Shown piece by piece: positions 43,483 through 54,196 of a stretch of 64,000 nucleotides of DNA. Each line of letters starts with the position of its first letter. The first letter of the stretch is position 1. The notes below the pieces were generated by a model. It did no database searches, was not told the origin of the DNA, and saw only the letters and a program-made list of their open reading frames with translations. This DNA is from Rhyacophila brunnea (lineage: Eukaryota; Arthropoda; Insecta; Trichoptera; Rhyacophilidae), in NCBI GenBank assembly GCA_022495005.1, contig JAGYXB010000276.1, forward strand, positions 62,001-126,000, in the 5' to 3' direction. A program made the position numbers and the translations under genes.

Positions 43483-43562
43483 AATTGGACTGAGTGAAAT
43501 TTGAACTCACACATTTCACTTCCCGTGTGAGTACTTTTATCTATTAAGCTATCTATCAATCT
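43483..43562 (-). repeat. tRNA-like sequence (SINE head or relic)
   Basis: On the minus strand TAGCTTAATAGATAAAAGTA looks like a D-arm/A box, and GTGTGAGTTCAAATTTCACT like a T-arm (GAGTTCAAATTTC is an imperfect B box with flanking complementary AGTGAAAT/TTTCACT). An anticodon-like stem TCACACGGGAAGTGAAATGTGTGA lies between them in part. The acceptor ends do not pair. It is adjacent to repeat F and may be part of it. Confidence 0.4.
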
Positions 43563-43688
43563 ATCATTATTGCGAATGCTTCGATACTGCATTATTTCAT
43601 TGGGTGTATTAACTTGCATCAAAAATGGCTACCAAATCTGATACTTTAAAATTATGTAGGCCCATATTTTCAACAAACAGAATCTTAC

Positions 43689-43939
43689 CAGGGCTCGAAA
43701 TGGACCGGAGCGCACCGGAGCGCCGTTCCTGTTCCTGAAACCGGTAAAATTATCGCTCCGTCTCGTGGAAAAACGAACGTCTGAGCTAGATAGGCCATAT
43801 AATTGAAAATCTAACATACTTATTTTTATGAAATACACAAAAAATTGATAACTATGTCTTCTAACTATGCTAACTATGTATTGTTCTTCAGAAAACTGTC
43901 GTGCGCTCCGGTTCGTAAATTTTCCCATTTCTAGCGCTG
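43689..43939. mobile_element. hAT MITE with perfect 8-bp target duplication (family H6)
   Basis: AATCTTAC flanks both sides exactly (43681-43688 and 43940-43947). The left end is CAGGGCTCGAAATGGACCGG and the reversed right end CAGCGCTAGAAATGGGAAAA. CCGGAGCGCA motifs lie inside both ends (CCGGAGCGCACCGGAGCGCC; TGCGCTCCGGTTCG). 251 bp. A related right end occurs at 30147. Confidence 0.9.
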
Positions 43940-43949
43940 AATCTTACTA

Positions 43950-43976
43950 ATATATATATATATATATATATATATG
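43950..43976. repeat. TA microsatellite
   Basis: About 13 TA units in a row, starting just after the target duplication of the preceding MITE. Confidence 0.9.
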
Positions 43977-44361
43977 ATATATTGGGGTTGTACATTACAT
44001 GACGTCACGCACTAAGGGAGGGGGGGGGAAAGGTCTAATATAATTTGATGATTTGTGATGAGGGGATTAGAGGGCTGTAGAAAATTTAGCTTCACAATGC
44101 CAATAAAATATAAACTATTTTTTCCTGAAAATAAGCAATGTATTTCTGGAGACATTGTACTGAAATTAAATATTTAAAAAAAAAAGTGTTTTTTAATGAG
44201 GGGGTGTTAAAAGGGTGACCTTATTTAGACAGAGAATCAAAAATTTTCTGATGAAGTCAGACGAAGAGGAATTTAAATGTATCGAAAATCGTGTGACATT
44301 GAAAAAAAAATAGTTAATAATGTAAATTGCTGGTTACTTATTTTAAAAGGTTACATGTAAG
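43977..44361. other. Intergenic; G-run, unclassified repeat-like
   Basis: ACATTACATGACGTCACGCA and a run of nine Gs at about 44021-44029 are followed by GATGAGGGGATTAGAGGGCT and later GAGGGGGTGTTAAAAGGGTG. The layout suggests a worn element, but I found no partner copy in the window. Confidence 0.35.
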
Positions 44362-44745
44362 TTGTACGTATGCAGTTCATCGTCGGACACTTATTCGTGC
44401 GCCGCAGTACGTGAAACATGAGTTCGTATAACATTTTATCAAATGGCGAGTTCTTTGTTGAACATTTCACCGTGGAATACATTTGTACATGTCTTACAAA
44501 ATGCGGCGATAATTTGCAAATAGTACTGTTCCAATTAGATTAACCCTAACATAACCTAACCTAACCTAACCTAGTAGAGACATCTCATAAAATCCGCCAC
44601 ATGTTGTAGCATACATACAAATATACTACACGGTGAAATGTTCAACGAAGAACTCGTCATTTGATTAAATGTTACACGAACTCATATTTTACGTACAGCG
44701 GCGCACGAATAAGTTAGTGTCCTGCGGTGAACTGTTTACGTACAG
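44362..44745. mobile_element. Foldback element with telomere-like repeats in the loop
   Basis: 44362-44514 and 44593-44745 are inverted repeats of about 150 bp. Shared blocks include TTATTCGTGCGCCGC, ATGAGTTCGT, GAGTTCTT.GTTGAACATT and TTGAACATTTCACCGTG. The central spacer contains ATAACCTAACCTAACCTAAC at 44551-44570, that is CCTAA repeated about four times, which is the insect telomere unit (TTAGG) reversed, preceded by TAACCCTAAC. No coding region. Superfamily unknown; no clear target duplication was found. Confidence 0.75.
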
Positions 44746-45760
44746 ATTTCCGGATACGATTTTAAAATAGATTCACTGGATTGATGTTTTTCTGTTTTTT
44801 TAGTAGGTTATGTTTCTGATGTACCTATGTGTTTTAAACAGATATAATTTCTATAATAAATAATCTAGCATTCTAAAATTTTGTGTATATTCATTAGGTA
44901 TTGAATAAAATAAATAATACATCAAATCACATATTCGGTATCAGTGATCACTTAAGGCTATACTTTAGCTGGGGCACGGTCTAAAACGATCGTGACTACG
45001 CGACGCGATGATTGTGCAAATGACGCATGCAGAACAAAACATAATGTGTCATAAAAAGTCAACCTGCGTCCATTTAATGTTATGTTTATTATTCTACTAC
45101 TAATAATAATAATATATTCATTGACATGTTTACTTTTTGACATGTAACGTTTTTTAGTCATCTTTACACGATTTAAGAATTAATTCCCCCGTCGCCATCA
45201 CAAACCAAATTGACGTGTTCACAGCTCGACTTTCGCTCTCCGATTACCAGCCAGTCCGAAATTTCGTCGCATCTATAGTTATTATTTGCCGTTTCACTGA
45301 AGTACCGTCTTAACGTAACGTAGGTACAACATTACGGTCATTCTCATAACCGTGGGATCGCCGAACCTATATCCGTGGAAAGAACCATAAAACAGAAAGA
45401 AATTTTCCTATATTTTACCTAGCAGCGTATAAATAATTTTTATTCCTACAAATGACAATTAGTATTATAATACAATAACAGGTAATTAATTATCAGCAAT
45501 GTATTTTAAAAATTACCTTTAGAACAAACATTTAATATATTCACCTATTGTTATTTTAGCGGACATTAAATTATATAAATAATATTAAATAATAAGAAAG
45601 CTAAAATTATTATTTAGCCACTTTACTGCCCTACTAAATTTCAAAGGCATCCTATACCTGGATGGAAACAATAATACCCCTATTAGTTATTAAGTCACAA
45701 GGCATTTTAATATGCTTTAAATTGTGTATTCAAATTATTAAGGGTTTCGTAAAATAAAAG
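44746..45760. other. Intergenic; no gene seen
   Basis: The GC content rises a little at 44960-45060 and 45190-45390 (CGATCGTGACTACGCGACGC; TCATAACCGTGGGATCGCCG) without a recognisable frame. The 67-codon minus frame (44958-45161) has no known motif. Confidence 0.45.
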
Positions 45761-45764
45761 AAAA

Positions 45765-46250
45765 GTAAAATCACACGTACTCTTGTCTACTCATTATATT
45801 TTGTGTCTTTCTACGTTATGCCCAATATGCCCATTTCGCTATTCCACTTTGAGCTATTCGTCATTTTTTGATTTCTCTCACAATAATCTCTTACCATGTT
45901 TCATATTATACATAACCATCATCAGCCGGGGACGATCCACTGCTGGATCAAGGCCTCCTCTAGCTGCCTCTGCTCTTGTCGGTCTCTAGTTCTTCACTGC
46001 TACATATATTCACAGAACTTTATGAGTTCATCTATGCAGCGGGTTTTAGGGTATTTATGTGGTGGTTTAGTGCCCCCTGTGTACCATTTTATGACGGCAT
46101 TTTCTCAGCGGTTGTCCGTACACTCATCGAGTGACATGTATTGCTATTTCATTATTGCTTTCGACTTCTATCACATTGCGTACTCTTGTCTGCGTCATTA
46201 TCTTTTGTGGTCTTTCCGCGTTATGCTCAACATGCACGTATCGTGATGCC
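45765..46250 (-). pseudogene. LINE C-terminal relic, minus strand (two segments)
   Basis: Read on the minus strand, 46250-45905 gives the region before a LINE stop, ending with a QQWI.PG-like end and ATCATCATT-like tail (CATCATCAGCCGGGGACGAT on the plus strand at 45918). It corresponds to 54197-54510, which is better preserved. 45765-45890 repeats the outer part (TACTCTTGTCTACTCATTAT against TACTCTTGTCTGCGTCATTA at 46180), so the copy seems partly duplicated. Many frameshifts; not functional. Confidence 0.6.
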
Positions 46251-46362
46251 AGGTAGCGTTACTAGTATTTTTTTGATTTTTCTTATATTAAGAGCTCATT
46301 TTTCACAATGAGACGTGAATAAATTTCATGAAATAATATATTTTCTTAAAATAATTAGAGTA

Positions 46363-46787
46363 AACCGTCATACGCACAGTCGTTGCATACGCGTGCGTCT
46401 GCTTTGTGAGAAAGATCCTGAGGCGGATATACGGACCCATGAAGAATGATGGTGGGGAGTGGAGAATTAGGTACAACACGGAATTATACCGCTTATTATA
46501 CCAAGATTCAAAACTCTCCATCTTCATAAAACTCCAGATGCTAAACTGGGCAGGCCATGTCCAGCACATGCCTGAGTCACGGATACCGAAGAAGATCCTC
46601 GAAGGACACCCAGAGGAAAGCCAGTGGGAAAGCCACGAACACGATGGGGTAATAACGTTACAAAAGATGTCAACCACCTGCTAAAAATCAGGAACTGGAA
46701 AATACGTGCGGAGGACCGTACCGGCTGGAGGACGGCGATGGATGAGGCCAGGGCTCGACTTGAGCTGTAGCGCCATCGAAGAAGAAG
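46363..46787 (+). mobile_element. LINE 3' end insertion with perfect 10-bp target duplication
   Basis: AATTAGAGTA occurs exactly on both sides (46353-46362 and 46788-46797, the second overlapping the tail). The insert begins AACCGTCATACGCACAGTCG, equal to 25731 onward in the other copy, and ends GCCATCGAAGAAGAAG. It encodes the post-RT part (RKILRRIYGPMKNDGGEWRI, LNWAGHVQHMPESRIPKKIL) in the frame 46406-46684, with a shift near 46620. Relative to the 25-kb copy it is strongly 5'-truncated. This copy preserves QHMPESRIPKKILEG where the other has a local change (QRGCLSHGHRRRSS), so the other copy is frameshifted there or vice versa. Confidence 0.9.
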
Positions 46788-46797
46788 AATTAGAGTA

Positions 46798-47430
46798 TTA
46801 TTTTAATACAAAAAAAATAATTCTTAACAAAGCATTTTAATGATGACTACTTAAACTCAATTATATTATTATTTATATATTCATATCTGTTCTAGTCTGT
46901 ACAGCAAGATGTATAACGCTCAATCGTGATATTTCTTTTTAAATTCATTTTTTGCTCTGCTTAAAGCTATTAATATTCTACGCTTTAACAGGTTTCTTGT
47001 ATAAAAAAAGCATAACTCGAGATAAGTATTTTATTCATCTCACTGTCTTGGCATTCTCTCGAATGACATCCTACTTATTATCGGCATCTCTTGATTTTAT
47101 TTAAAGGCATAAATCTAATAATAATTTCAGAATTTCTTCGCATTCGATTCCTTCGCAGGTGACCTAAATCATTTTTAACTAAGTTCTAAGTAAATTCTAG
47201 CAATAAAAATATAACACCTCAGTTTTTATTGCAATCGCACATTACGGATAAGTGCACTTTGCGGTGATGTGATATCGGATAGTGCAGCGAAGCCAACGCG
47301 AGATGGCGACGCCCTCCCGACTGAAAGCGACGCCATCTAGTGGCGAGCCCGCTCCCGACACCTGTTGTCTCTCAGCTAAGGAAAATAAACTTTTGTGCAT
47401 GAAAATAATCTGTCACGATCGCCAACTGTA
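46798..47430. other. Intergenic; GC-rich patch before the Helitron
   Basis: 47270-47370 is GC-rich (AGATGGCGACGCCCTCCCGA, AAAGCGACGCCATCTAGTGG; the GATGGCG and CGCCATC parts can pair). It is followed by GGAAAATAAACTTTTGTGCA, which contains an AATAAA-type signal. It may be the end of an LTR. No TG...CA pair could be defined. Confidence 0.4.
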
Positions 47431-49376
47431 TCTCTATATATATAAAAATCTCGTGTCACGATGTTTGTGGTCGCATTCCTCCGAAATGGCTCGACCGATT
47501 TTTATGATTTTTTTTATGTATCTCTATATACGAGTATATAAAAATCTCGTGTCACGATGTTTGTGGTCGCACTCCTCCGAAATGGCTCGACCGATTTTTA
47601 TGATTTTTTTTATGTATATTTGTTAGGTATGAGAATAGGTCAACAAGTATATTTTATACCGCTAGGTGATTAGGGTATCTCTATCCAGAAAAAATTTTCT
47701 TTTATTTTTTTGACATTTTTTTTGTATTTTTTTTATTATTTGGCATCAGAAAATACCTATAACTCCAAATTTTCACCCTCCTACCCCCACCCTCCCATTT
47801 TTTTAATTACGATTTTATTATTTTTGTATGAACAAATTTAACCGTCGTTCGTATTTCAAACAGAACGAAATTATTTATGTTGTTGAATGATAGATGGCGC
47901 TACGTCCGAGAAGAATTCAAGAAAAGCGTCGCGTCATTTTCACATTTCATTCGGCATATCACAACGCAGTGCGTGCAAAATTTTGTACGATTTATTTTAT
48001 TTTATCTATTTTTGTGTTCGTGTATTACAGTGCACAATGCCAGCAAGACGCAAGGGGGTCATTTGGGCCGTCGAACGAATAAAGCTACAAACATGCGAAA
48101 TAGTAGAGCAGAAAGAACAGACAAAAAAATCTAACAAGATAACAAAAACGTGCGTGTGAGCATGTCGCAATTGCGTGCATCTCAATCACAAGAGGCACGA
48201 GTTAAACGAAATCAACAATGACAATAGGAACGGAACCAAGCGCGCCGGTTCGTAGTCAACGCACGCATAGCAAATGATTGACAACGCCAACAAGTACATC
48301 GAGCATTTACTTCCGCTTCATTTCTTCGTCTCGCATTCGAGTACGAGCCAGATATTGCATATTCCGCTCATCCGAAAGTGCTGATTGGTGCTATGGACAA
48401 AGAATGTCTCCATTGCCATGCGCTCAAATTCAAACATGAGTCAGCCGGGATGTGTTGCACATCAGGAAAAGTGCAACTACCAGAACCATTGAACGGCATG
48501 CTCATCGGCACGGTTCCAGATTCAAACCTGTTCCTAAAGTCCATTCGCACATTCAATTCATGTTTCCAAATGACTTCGTTCGGAGCAACAGAAATAGTTC
48601 ATAATACTCCGGCAAATGGTCAACAATTCCATTCTACATTCAAAATCAAAGGCCAGGTATACCACAAAGTAGGCTCATTGCTGCCAATGCCAAACGAACC
48701 ACATATTTTTTACAAATCTACTTCATGGGCGGTGAGGACATCAATCGTGTGGATGCACGTTGCGGCTACAATAACCTCAATTCGCCTAATGCCAGGCGTA
48801 TCGTCGGCGAACCGGACGCCCTATTGAATGAGCACAATGAATTATTGAAATTCTTCAAACCACACATGCACGAATTGCAAAGTGACAATCACGCTATCGT
48901 CATCAATTCTGATAAAACATCAGCTGGAGAGCACGTGCGTCGATTCAATGCACCTGTTTTTTACGACATTGCTGGAATCATGGTTGGTGACCGCACATCG
49001 ACACGAGAATTCGTGATTCTAAGAAGAAACAATAATCTGGAGTTCATCGCTGACACACACCGTTCATACGACGCTCTCCAATATCGCTAATTTTCTGGTA
49101 GGGACAAGACGGATATTGCATAAACATTAAACAACGAGATCTTGTCACAGGTAATTCACTCATTATGAACATCATTACTCATTTTGAATTGAGAAAATGA
49201 ATGGTTGGTGTTTTTTTGTTTTTATAGGCGGTCATCGTCTACAGCGCTCCATTCCTCTTTGTGTCATAGATCCCATCCCCACACACGTACGATACATTCG
49301 TTATTTTTTATTTAACAACCAAAATATTTACTAGAAATAATTTATATGGCAGAACAACGTTTGCCGGGTCAGCTAG
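47431..49376 (+). mobile_element. Helitron, copy 2, with duplicated 5' terminus
   Basis: The end GTTTGCCGGGTCAGCTAG|T (49376|49377) equals copy 1. The 5' terminus occurs twice in a row: TCTCTATATATATAAAAATC at 47431, and TCTCTATATACGAGTATATA at 47521, each followed by TCGTGTCACGATGTTTGTGG. The first unit is exactly 90 bp long. The remainder aligns with 23145-25007 without large gaps. Like copy 1, it lacks replication and helicase domains. 1,946 bp. Confidence 0.9.
47887..49090 (+). pseudogene. Helitron-like N-terminal domain, frameshifted copy
   Basis: The recognisable part is MLIGAMDKECLHCHALKFK (48378 onward), CCTSGKVQLP, FQMTSFGATEIVHN, QFHSTFKIKGQVYHKVGSLL. Near 48705 a single-base loss (ACATATTTTTTACAAATC against ATATAATTTTTTACAAATC in copy 1) moves the frame, which continues as GGEDINRVDARCGYNNL to RSYDALQYR and the stop at 49090. 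The Q/R-rich beginning is broken by TGA codons at about 48220 and 48280. Compared with copy 1 it lacks the five residues around EIEIPPA. The 3' part is better than in copy 1 (RRNNNLEFIADTHRSYDALQ). Confidence 0.85.
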
Positions 49377-51077
49377 TAATATTATATTATTCCAATTTTG
49401 ATTTAAATTAACATTTGTTCGATTTATAATATTCATTTGTTTTTAAAGTTTAAAAGTTTAAAAGAAACAATATTAATTTATCTTCTTCATTTTGAATTTA
49501 GAATTTCTAATAGATTTTCAGGAATGTAAAAATTATCTCTAAATATGTTTTTTATTCTGCGATAGTAGAGTTATATAATGTTGAAACATGTTACGGTGTA
49601 TGAAACCGCATTCGGAATTATGTTTCTATAGATAATACCCATTAATCCTGAAAATTCACAGAGCGAACGCCCATGTTAAATACATATAGGTAATATTATA
49701 ATGTTTTTGAAGCAACATTGTTTTTGTTAATTCTAATTTGATTGACTCATTATATTGACAGCTGGTTCGGGTTATAATAGTCGACCATTCCAAAGAAGGG
49801 TTTATATCATCGACATAAACGTGAGTGCAATTATTATTAATATATGAAATATCTACATAATATGCTTAAAAAAACATAATCATTGATTAGAAACGCCAGG
49901 AAGGTTTTTTTAGCTTAATATCCTCCCTCTTCGTGTCACGTATATTCCTCATATACCTGACTCGTCTTATCATACTACGCTCTGACGTGTCAGCCACTAT
50001 ATAAGTCGTACTGTATTATTTTTATTATTATTAATTTTCATGTTCCCACCAAAATCACCAGTAAATCTGCGGTCTTCATGCTCAAATCGCAAGACTGATG
50101 TGGTGTTTCATTATGCTGTGTATCGTGCGGTATACTTCATTCATAACACAATCAAGGTAGATAATAATATATAATATTATATTATATTTTTAACAATTTA
50201 ATATGTGTGGACGTGGACGGTCAAATAAAAAATTGTTTTAATTATTGTACTTTTACATTACATAATAAGTAACTTACTTTCTCTTCTTCTGTCAGCAATT
50301 AAGTTTTTTTAAATCTACTTCACGGCTACTCTTTACAATAATTGTATTCCTAATTTGTATCATATTATGTGTTGTGGCGCATTGGCCAATTCATATTCAC
50401 ACAATATTCCAGTATAATTATCTCTACTCCTTTGGATTTCAAAAAAACTTGTACGCTGTCGTGGCTACTTGCCTAAACTGTACTCACCCGTTCAGTAAGC
50501 CAATCGGTGATAAATATTTGACAAAATTATATATATCATGAACTTACGTGATAACTTAGGCAAACGCTATTAGGTATACTTAGACAGATTTGATCATTTT
50601 AATAATTTATAAACTAGATTTCTAAAGGATAAAAATTAAAAATAGTACCTACCTACGCTGTCTTTTTTTTCTGATTTTAATTTGTATGGAAAAAATTGAC
50701 CCTTCAATGCTTAGACTAGTAAGTGAAAGACATTATTTTTTTAAACCCCTTAACGTTTGATTTAATACGTTGAAAAAAAAATCTCCCCTGACTTCGGTGG
50801 GTTGACGATAAATTATCACAGGAGTTTATTATGAATTAGTAAAAGGCAAAGTTTTGTACACGTTTTTCATGGCTGTCCATTCAGAATGGCGCTCTGGCCA
50901 GCTGTTTTGTCTGAGCTTTTTCGGTGATTATTTTATTCAACTGAGCTTTTTCGCACTGCAGTACTGACGCTGAAAACTCCGTAAGTTTTAATTAATGACG
51001 TTTTGCAACTGAGTAAGTTTAAATTATATAAAAAAAACTCTAATTGTACATATACAGAAAATTAAAATTAACATTAA
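49377..51077. other. Intergenic; no gene seen
   Basis: AT-rich with no open frame above 60 codons. No repeats recognised. At 50870-50960 the composition is a little higher in GC (ATGGCGCTCTGGCCAGCTGT) without partner. Confidence 0.55.
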
Positions 51078-51504
51078 CGGCCCACGTGCGCCTTTAGGTC
51101 AAAATGGAGTTTATAGTTCAAACCATTAGTAAAATGGTTTACTATTTAAATAATAGAAATATTTACGATAAAAAAATATATTTATAATCTCTGTGATCCC
51201 AAATTAGGCAATGGGCACGATTACCACATTTTAACGAAAAACGATTTTTTTCGGTTCGGTACATGTATGTACTTACTGAAATATGACTATATTTTAAGAC
51301 ATTAGATCGAGAGGCTTAAAAGAATATTATTTTATGTAATAAAAATACTTTATGCAGTCATCAAATGCTTAAAATATATATAAAGGAAAATAATGCTTCG
51401 AAATTATATAAATAGATTATCTACAACATTTAAGGAATGTCCAGGCTTATGCTCTGAAAATACCATAAAAGCTCCATTTTGACCTACATGGCGCATGTGG
51501 GCCC
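51078..51504. mobile_element. piggyBac-like MITE with TTAA ends (family P1)
   Basis: TTAA flanks both sides (51074-51077 and 51505-51508). The left end CGGCCCACGTGCGCC and the reversed right end GGGCCCACATGCGCC are followed by inverted arms with AGGTCAAAATGGAG (CTCCATTTTGACCTACATGG on the right). TTAA target duplications are diagnostic of piggyBac-type transposition. The 427-bp interior is AT-rich and non-coding. Related pieces: 792-860 and 53345-53790. Confidence 0.8.
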
Positions 51505-51577
51505 TTAACCAGTTAAATAAATAATACAACGTTAACCAATTAAATAGAGTCACATAATCATTTGTACATCTTTTCTT

Positions 51578-51808
51578 TTGACCATGTCCGATCTTAATAG
51601 GATCATAATAATATGGGCCTCCACAGAGTGAAGGTTTATATTATTTTTACGAGAAATGGACGCTAACGACTCGCTCAACCTATTAGGTTCACACTATGAC
51701 TCCAAACACAAATTGAAAAACAAAATGTGTATTTGTCAGACCCTGGATTCGAACCTGGTACCCACGATATTATAAGCCGACGCTTAAGCCGCTCGGCCAT
51801 CGTGGGGC
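51578..51808 (-). repeat. tRNA-derived SINE, family B
   Basis: On the minus strand the head reads CCACGATGGCCGAGCGGCTT and AAGCGTCGGCTTATAATATC, with the B box GGTTCGAATCCAGGG. The body follows: TTTTTCAATTTGTGTTTGGA, CCTAATAGGTTGAGCGAGTC, TCGTAAAAATAATATAAACC, and the end ATCCTATTAAGATCGGACAT. The A box GGCCGAGCGGCTTAAGCG indicates descent from a Ser- or Leu-type tRNA. Confidence 0.8.
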
Positions 51809-51889
51809 ATGTATATACTGTACATAACGGAACACTTAAAATTTAGGAAATAAAAACGAACGGTAGGCTAAATAGCATCATTATCATCA

Positions 51890-52162
51890 TTATCGAAACT
51901 GCAAACTAGCTTCCTCCTTTGCTGTAGCCTCGGAGGTGCTATACTTTTCTACAAAGTGCAACCACCGCAGTCTAGATTTTCCAACTCTCCCATGGTCTGT
52001 GGAAGAGGATTTCATTTTGTGGTTGGGTGTTTTACATTCGTGAAGAACATACCCAATGGACTCACCACACTTTTTTGTTTGAGACGTTAGGGGATCATCG
52101 CATAACGCGTATAATTTGTGGTTGTAGACTAATAATAAATTGAAAACCACATTTTTGTTCAT
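51890..52162 (-). other. 90-codon frame, possibly a LINE tail
   Basis: The minus frame contains GRVGKSRLRWLHFVEKY, resembling the GRPRLRWLD.V motif near the end of LINE ORF2. The N-terminal half (MNKNVVFNLLLVYNHKLYAL) resembles nothing I know. With this single motif the assignment stays open. Confidence 0.3.
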
Positions 52163-52244
52163 GTTGAAGGCAAATATTCATCACCGTTATTTAAATGGCA
52201 CTATACTCGGTTAAAATCAAATGCCGCCTATTCAACGCTTGCAT

Positions 52245-52425
52245 TCTGATAGTGTTGCTTTGCGGTAGCAAGTCATGTCACTTTACGAACACTCTACGCA
52301 ACTGATCTTCGAGAACAGATGTTTGCTGCGGTTTACTGGGAATATGACTTTGAGACAAATAAGGAGTTAAGAGAGTGGTCCAAGCAGCTTCTCATCACAC
52401 ATTGATGGAGCGTATGAGTGTAGTA
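52245..52425 (+). repeat. Relative of the unidentified repeat at 12885-13290
   Basis: GATCTTCGAGAACAGATG, TTTACTGGGAATATGACTTT and GTCCAAGCAGCTTCTCATCA follow the same order as at 13135-13215. In-frame stops prevent a coding interpretation. Confidence 0.4.
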
Positions 52426-52469
52426 AAAGTACAAATTTATAAACCGTATACTTCTACCTAATAGTAAAA

Positions 52470-52545
52470 AATATTCGTAACGAGCAATACTCGAACCTGC
52501 ACCAATGTGCTTTACCGATATTTACAATCATTAATACAAATCACG
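52470..52545 (-). repeat. SINE family A head fragment
   Basis: TATTCGTAACGAGCAATACT, CGAACCTGCACCAATGTGCT, TTACCGATATTTACAATC on the plus strand is the reverse of a tRNA-like head (B-box part AGGTTCGAGTATTGC). It is worn. Confidence 0.45.
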
Positions 52546-53344
52546 CCGATATTTTTAACTAACTACGCGTCCAAAGTATTTACGAAATATCGCTACTTAA
52601 TGGTACTTACACTTTTTCGAGATGGCATCAGGATCTTTATTTTAAATATTTTAACAAAAAATAACAATTTTTATTTTAAATAACCTTACTTGCAAAATCA
52701 TAACGCTGTCAATAAATTAAAACATTGTTCGTATGCGTTCTAAATTATTAACATAATAATATTATGTAAATAAAGTTTACTACATTCATAGTCTTGTATA
52801 GTATTTGTTTTTCTTATGTGTTTTTTTTAATGTTTACCTACTCCAAGTATTGAAGAAAACGTTTTATATATATAATGGAGGCGAAACATATGAATAGACT
52901 TTTTTCTTTTATCTTGCATACGAAAATAGCACTTATGACAAACTGAAACTTGCTTCAGCAACTTTGATAGAAATACCACATAAGGCCAACTAAAAGAAGA
53001 TTTAACATATTTGTAATTACTTTATATGAGAACAATATTGATTTTAAAATAATAATATACAATGATATTGTAATATTTTAAGAAATTTACGCCTTTTGTT
53101 AATTACTTAATACCTTGACAGAAGTCAAGCAGTTATTTGAATATGTTTTAAAAACTTTAAAAGAATATTTTATGAAGCAATAAAGTTTACATCAAACACC
53201 AATTTTTCTACGAAATAGAAAAAAAAACGACACCGTAATTGGAAAAGTATCCACAAAAAAGCCTGCAATTTAACGATCATTAATTTCCCTCCACGTCCCT
53301 TTAGAATAAATTGCCAGCCAGGGCCGGTCTTAGATTGACCGAGG
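52546..53344. other. Intergenic; no gene seen
   Basis: AT-rich; the 63-codon minus frame at 53170-53361 has no known motif. Confidence 0.5.
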
Positions 53345-53790
53345 CCCGCAAGGGGGGACATGCTCAGCGTAGGTCAAAATGGTGTTTTTATGGTATTTTC
53401 AGAGCATAACCCTGGACATTCCTAAAACGTTGTTGAAAATCTATTTACATAATTTTGAAGCCTTATTATCCTTTATATTTATTTTAAACATTCGATGACT
53501 GCATAAAGTATTTTTATTACATAAAATAGTATTCTTTTAAACCTCTCGCTGTAATGTTTTAGAATATAGTCATATTTCAGTACGTCCATGTGAAGTGGTG
53601 TTAAGATTTTTTATATTTATTAATTTTTGAAAGCATTTATTAAACATTAGTAAAATTTGTGTCGCCATTATTATAGTGAAATATTTACAATAAAAAATTA
53701 TATTGATAATCTCTGTGATCCCAAATTTGACAAGAATTAGGCATTATATTATTCAAAAAATGGGCAAGATTTACACATTTAAAGATACTG
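53345..53790. mobile_element. piggyBac-like MITE relative (family P1), inverted, worn
   Basis: GTAGGTCAAAATGGTGTTTT, TATGGTATTTTCAGAGCATA and ATAGTCATATTTCAGTACGT match the family P1 interior in reverse (CAGGCTTATGCTCTGAAAAT, ACTGAAATATGACTATATTT). ATAATCTCTGTGATCCCAAA occurs in both copies. The termini are lost on the left (GGGGGGACATGCTCAGCG) and unclear on the right. Confidence 0.6.
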
Positions 53791-54196
53791 ATTATAAGCT
53801 ATGTCTTTGACCATTCCAATGTGATAAACATTCTATGAATAATGTTTGCTTTATAATAATTATTGACCTAATAATAAGGTAGTATTTTTTTGAAATACAC
53901 CATTTCTATTGGCATTTCCCAGTGGCTAAGCTAAAACATACGACCGTAGCCATACATTGACAAACGATAAATGAAGTAGGGAGTAAGATCATGTTAACAC
54001 ATGACACGAAACAAATTTATGTATGAATTAAAACAAACACAACAGGTACTAAGTATGTTCTTATTCCACTCGGTGTATTAATAATCATGATCGGTTTCAT
54101 CCGCTTCAAAGGGAGTCATCAACTGATACAAAATATACAATAATACCGATATGTATAAGTGCTAACTATATGCAAAAAAAGGCATAATAATTTATA
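53791..54196. other. Intergenic; no gene seen
   Basis: AT-rich spacer with no open frame of note. Confidence 0.5.

Noticed and set aside
44551..44573. Real telomere or chromosome end
   Set aside because: Only about four units are present, and the sequence continues with the complementary arm of a foldback element on the other side.
45896..46246. Plus-strand gene of 116 codons
   Set aside because: The block is the reverse of a decayed LINE 3' region matching 54197-54510; the plus frame has no known domain.
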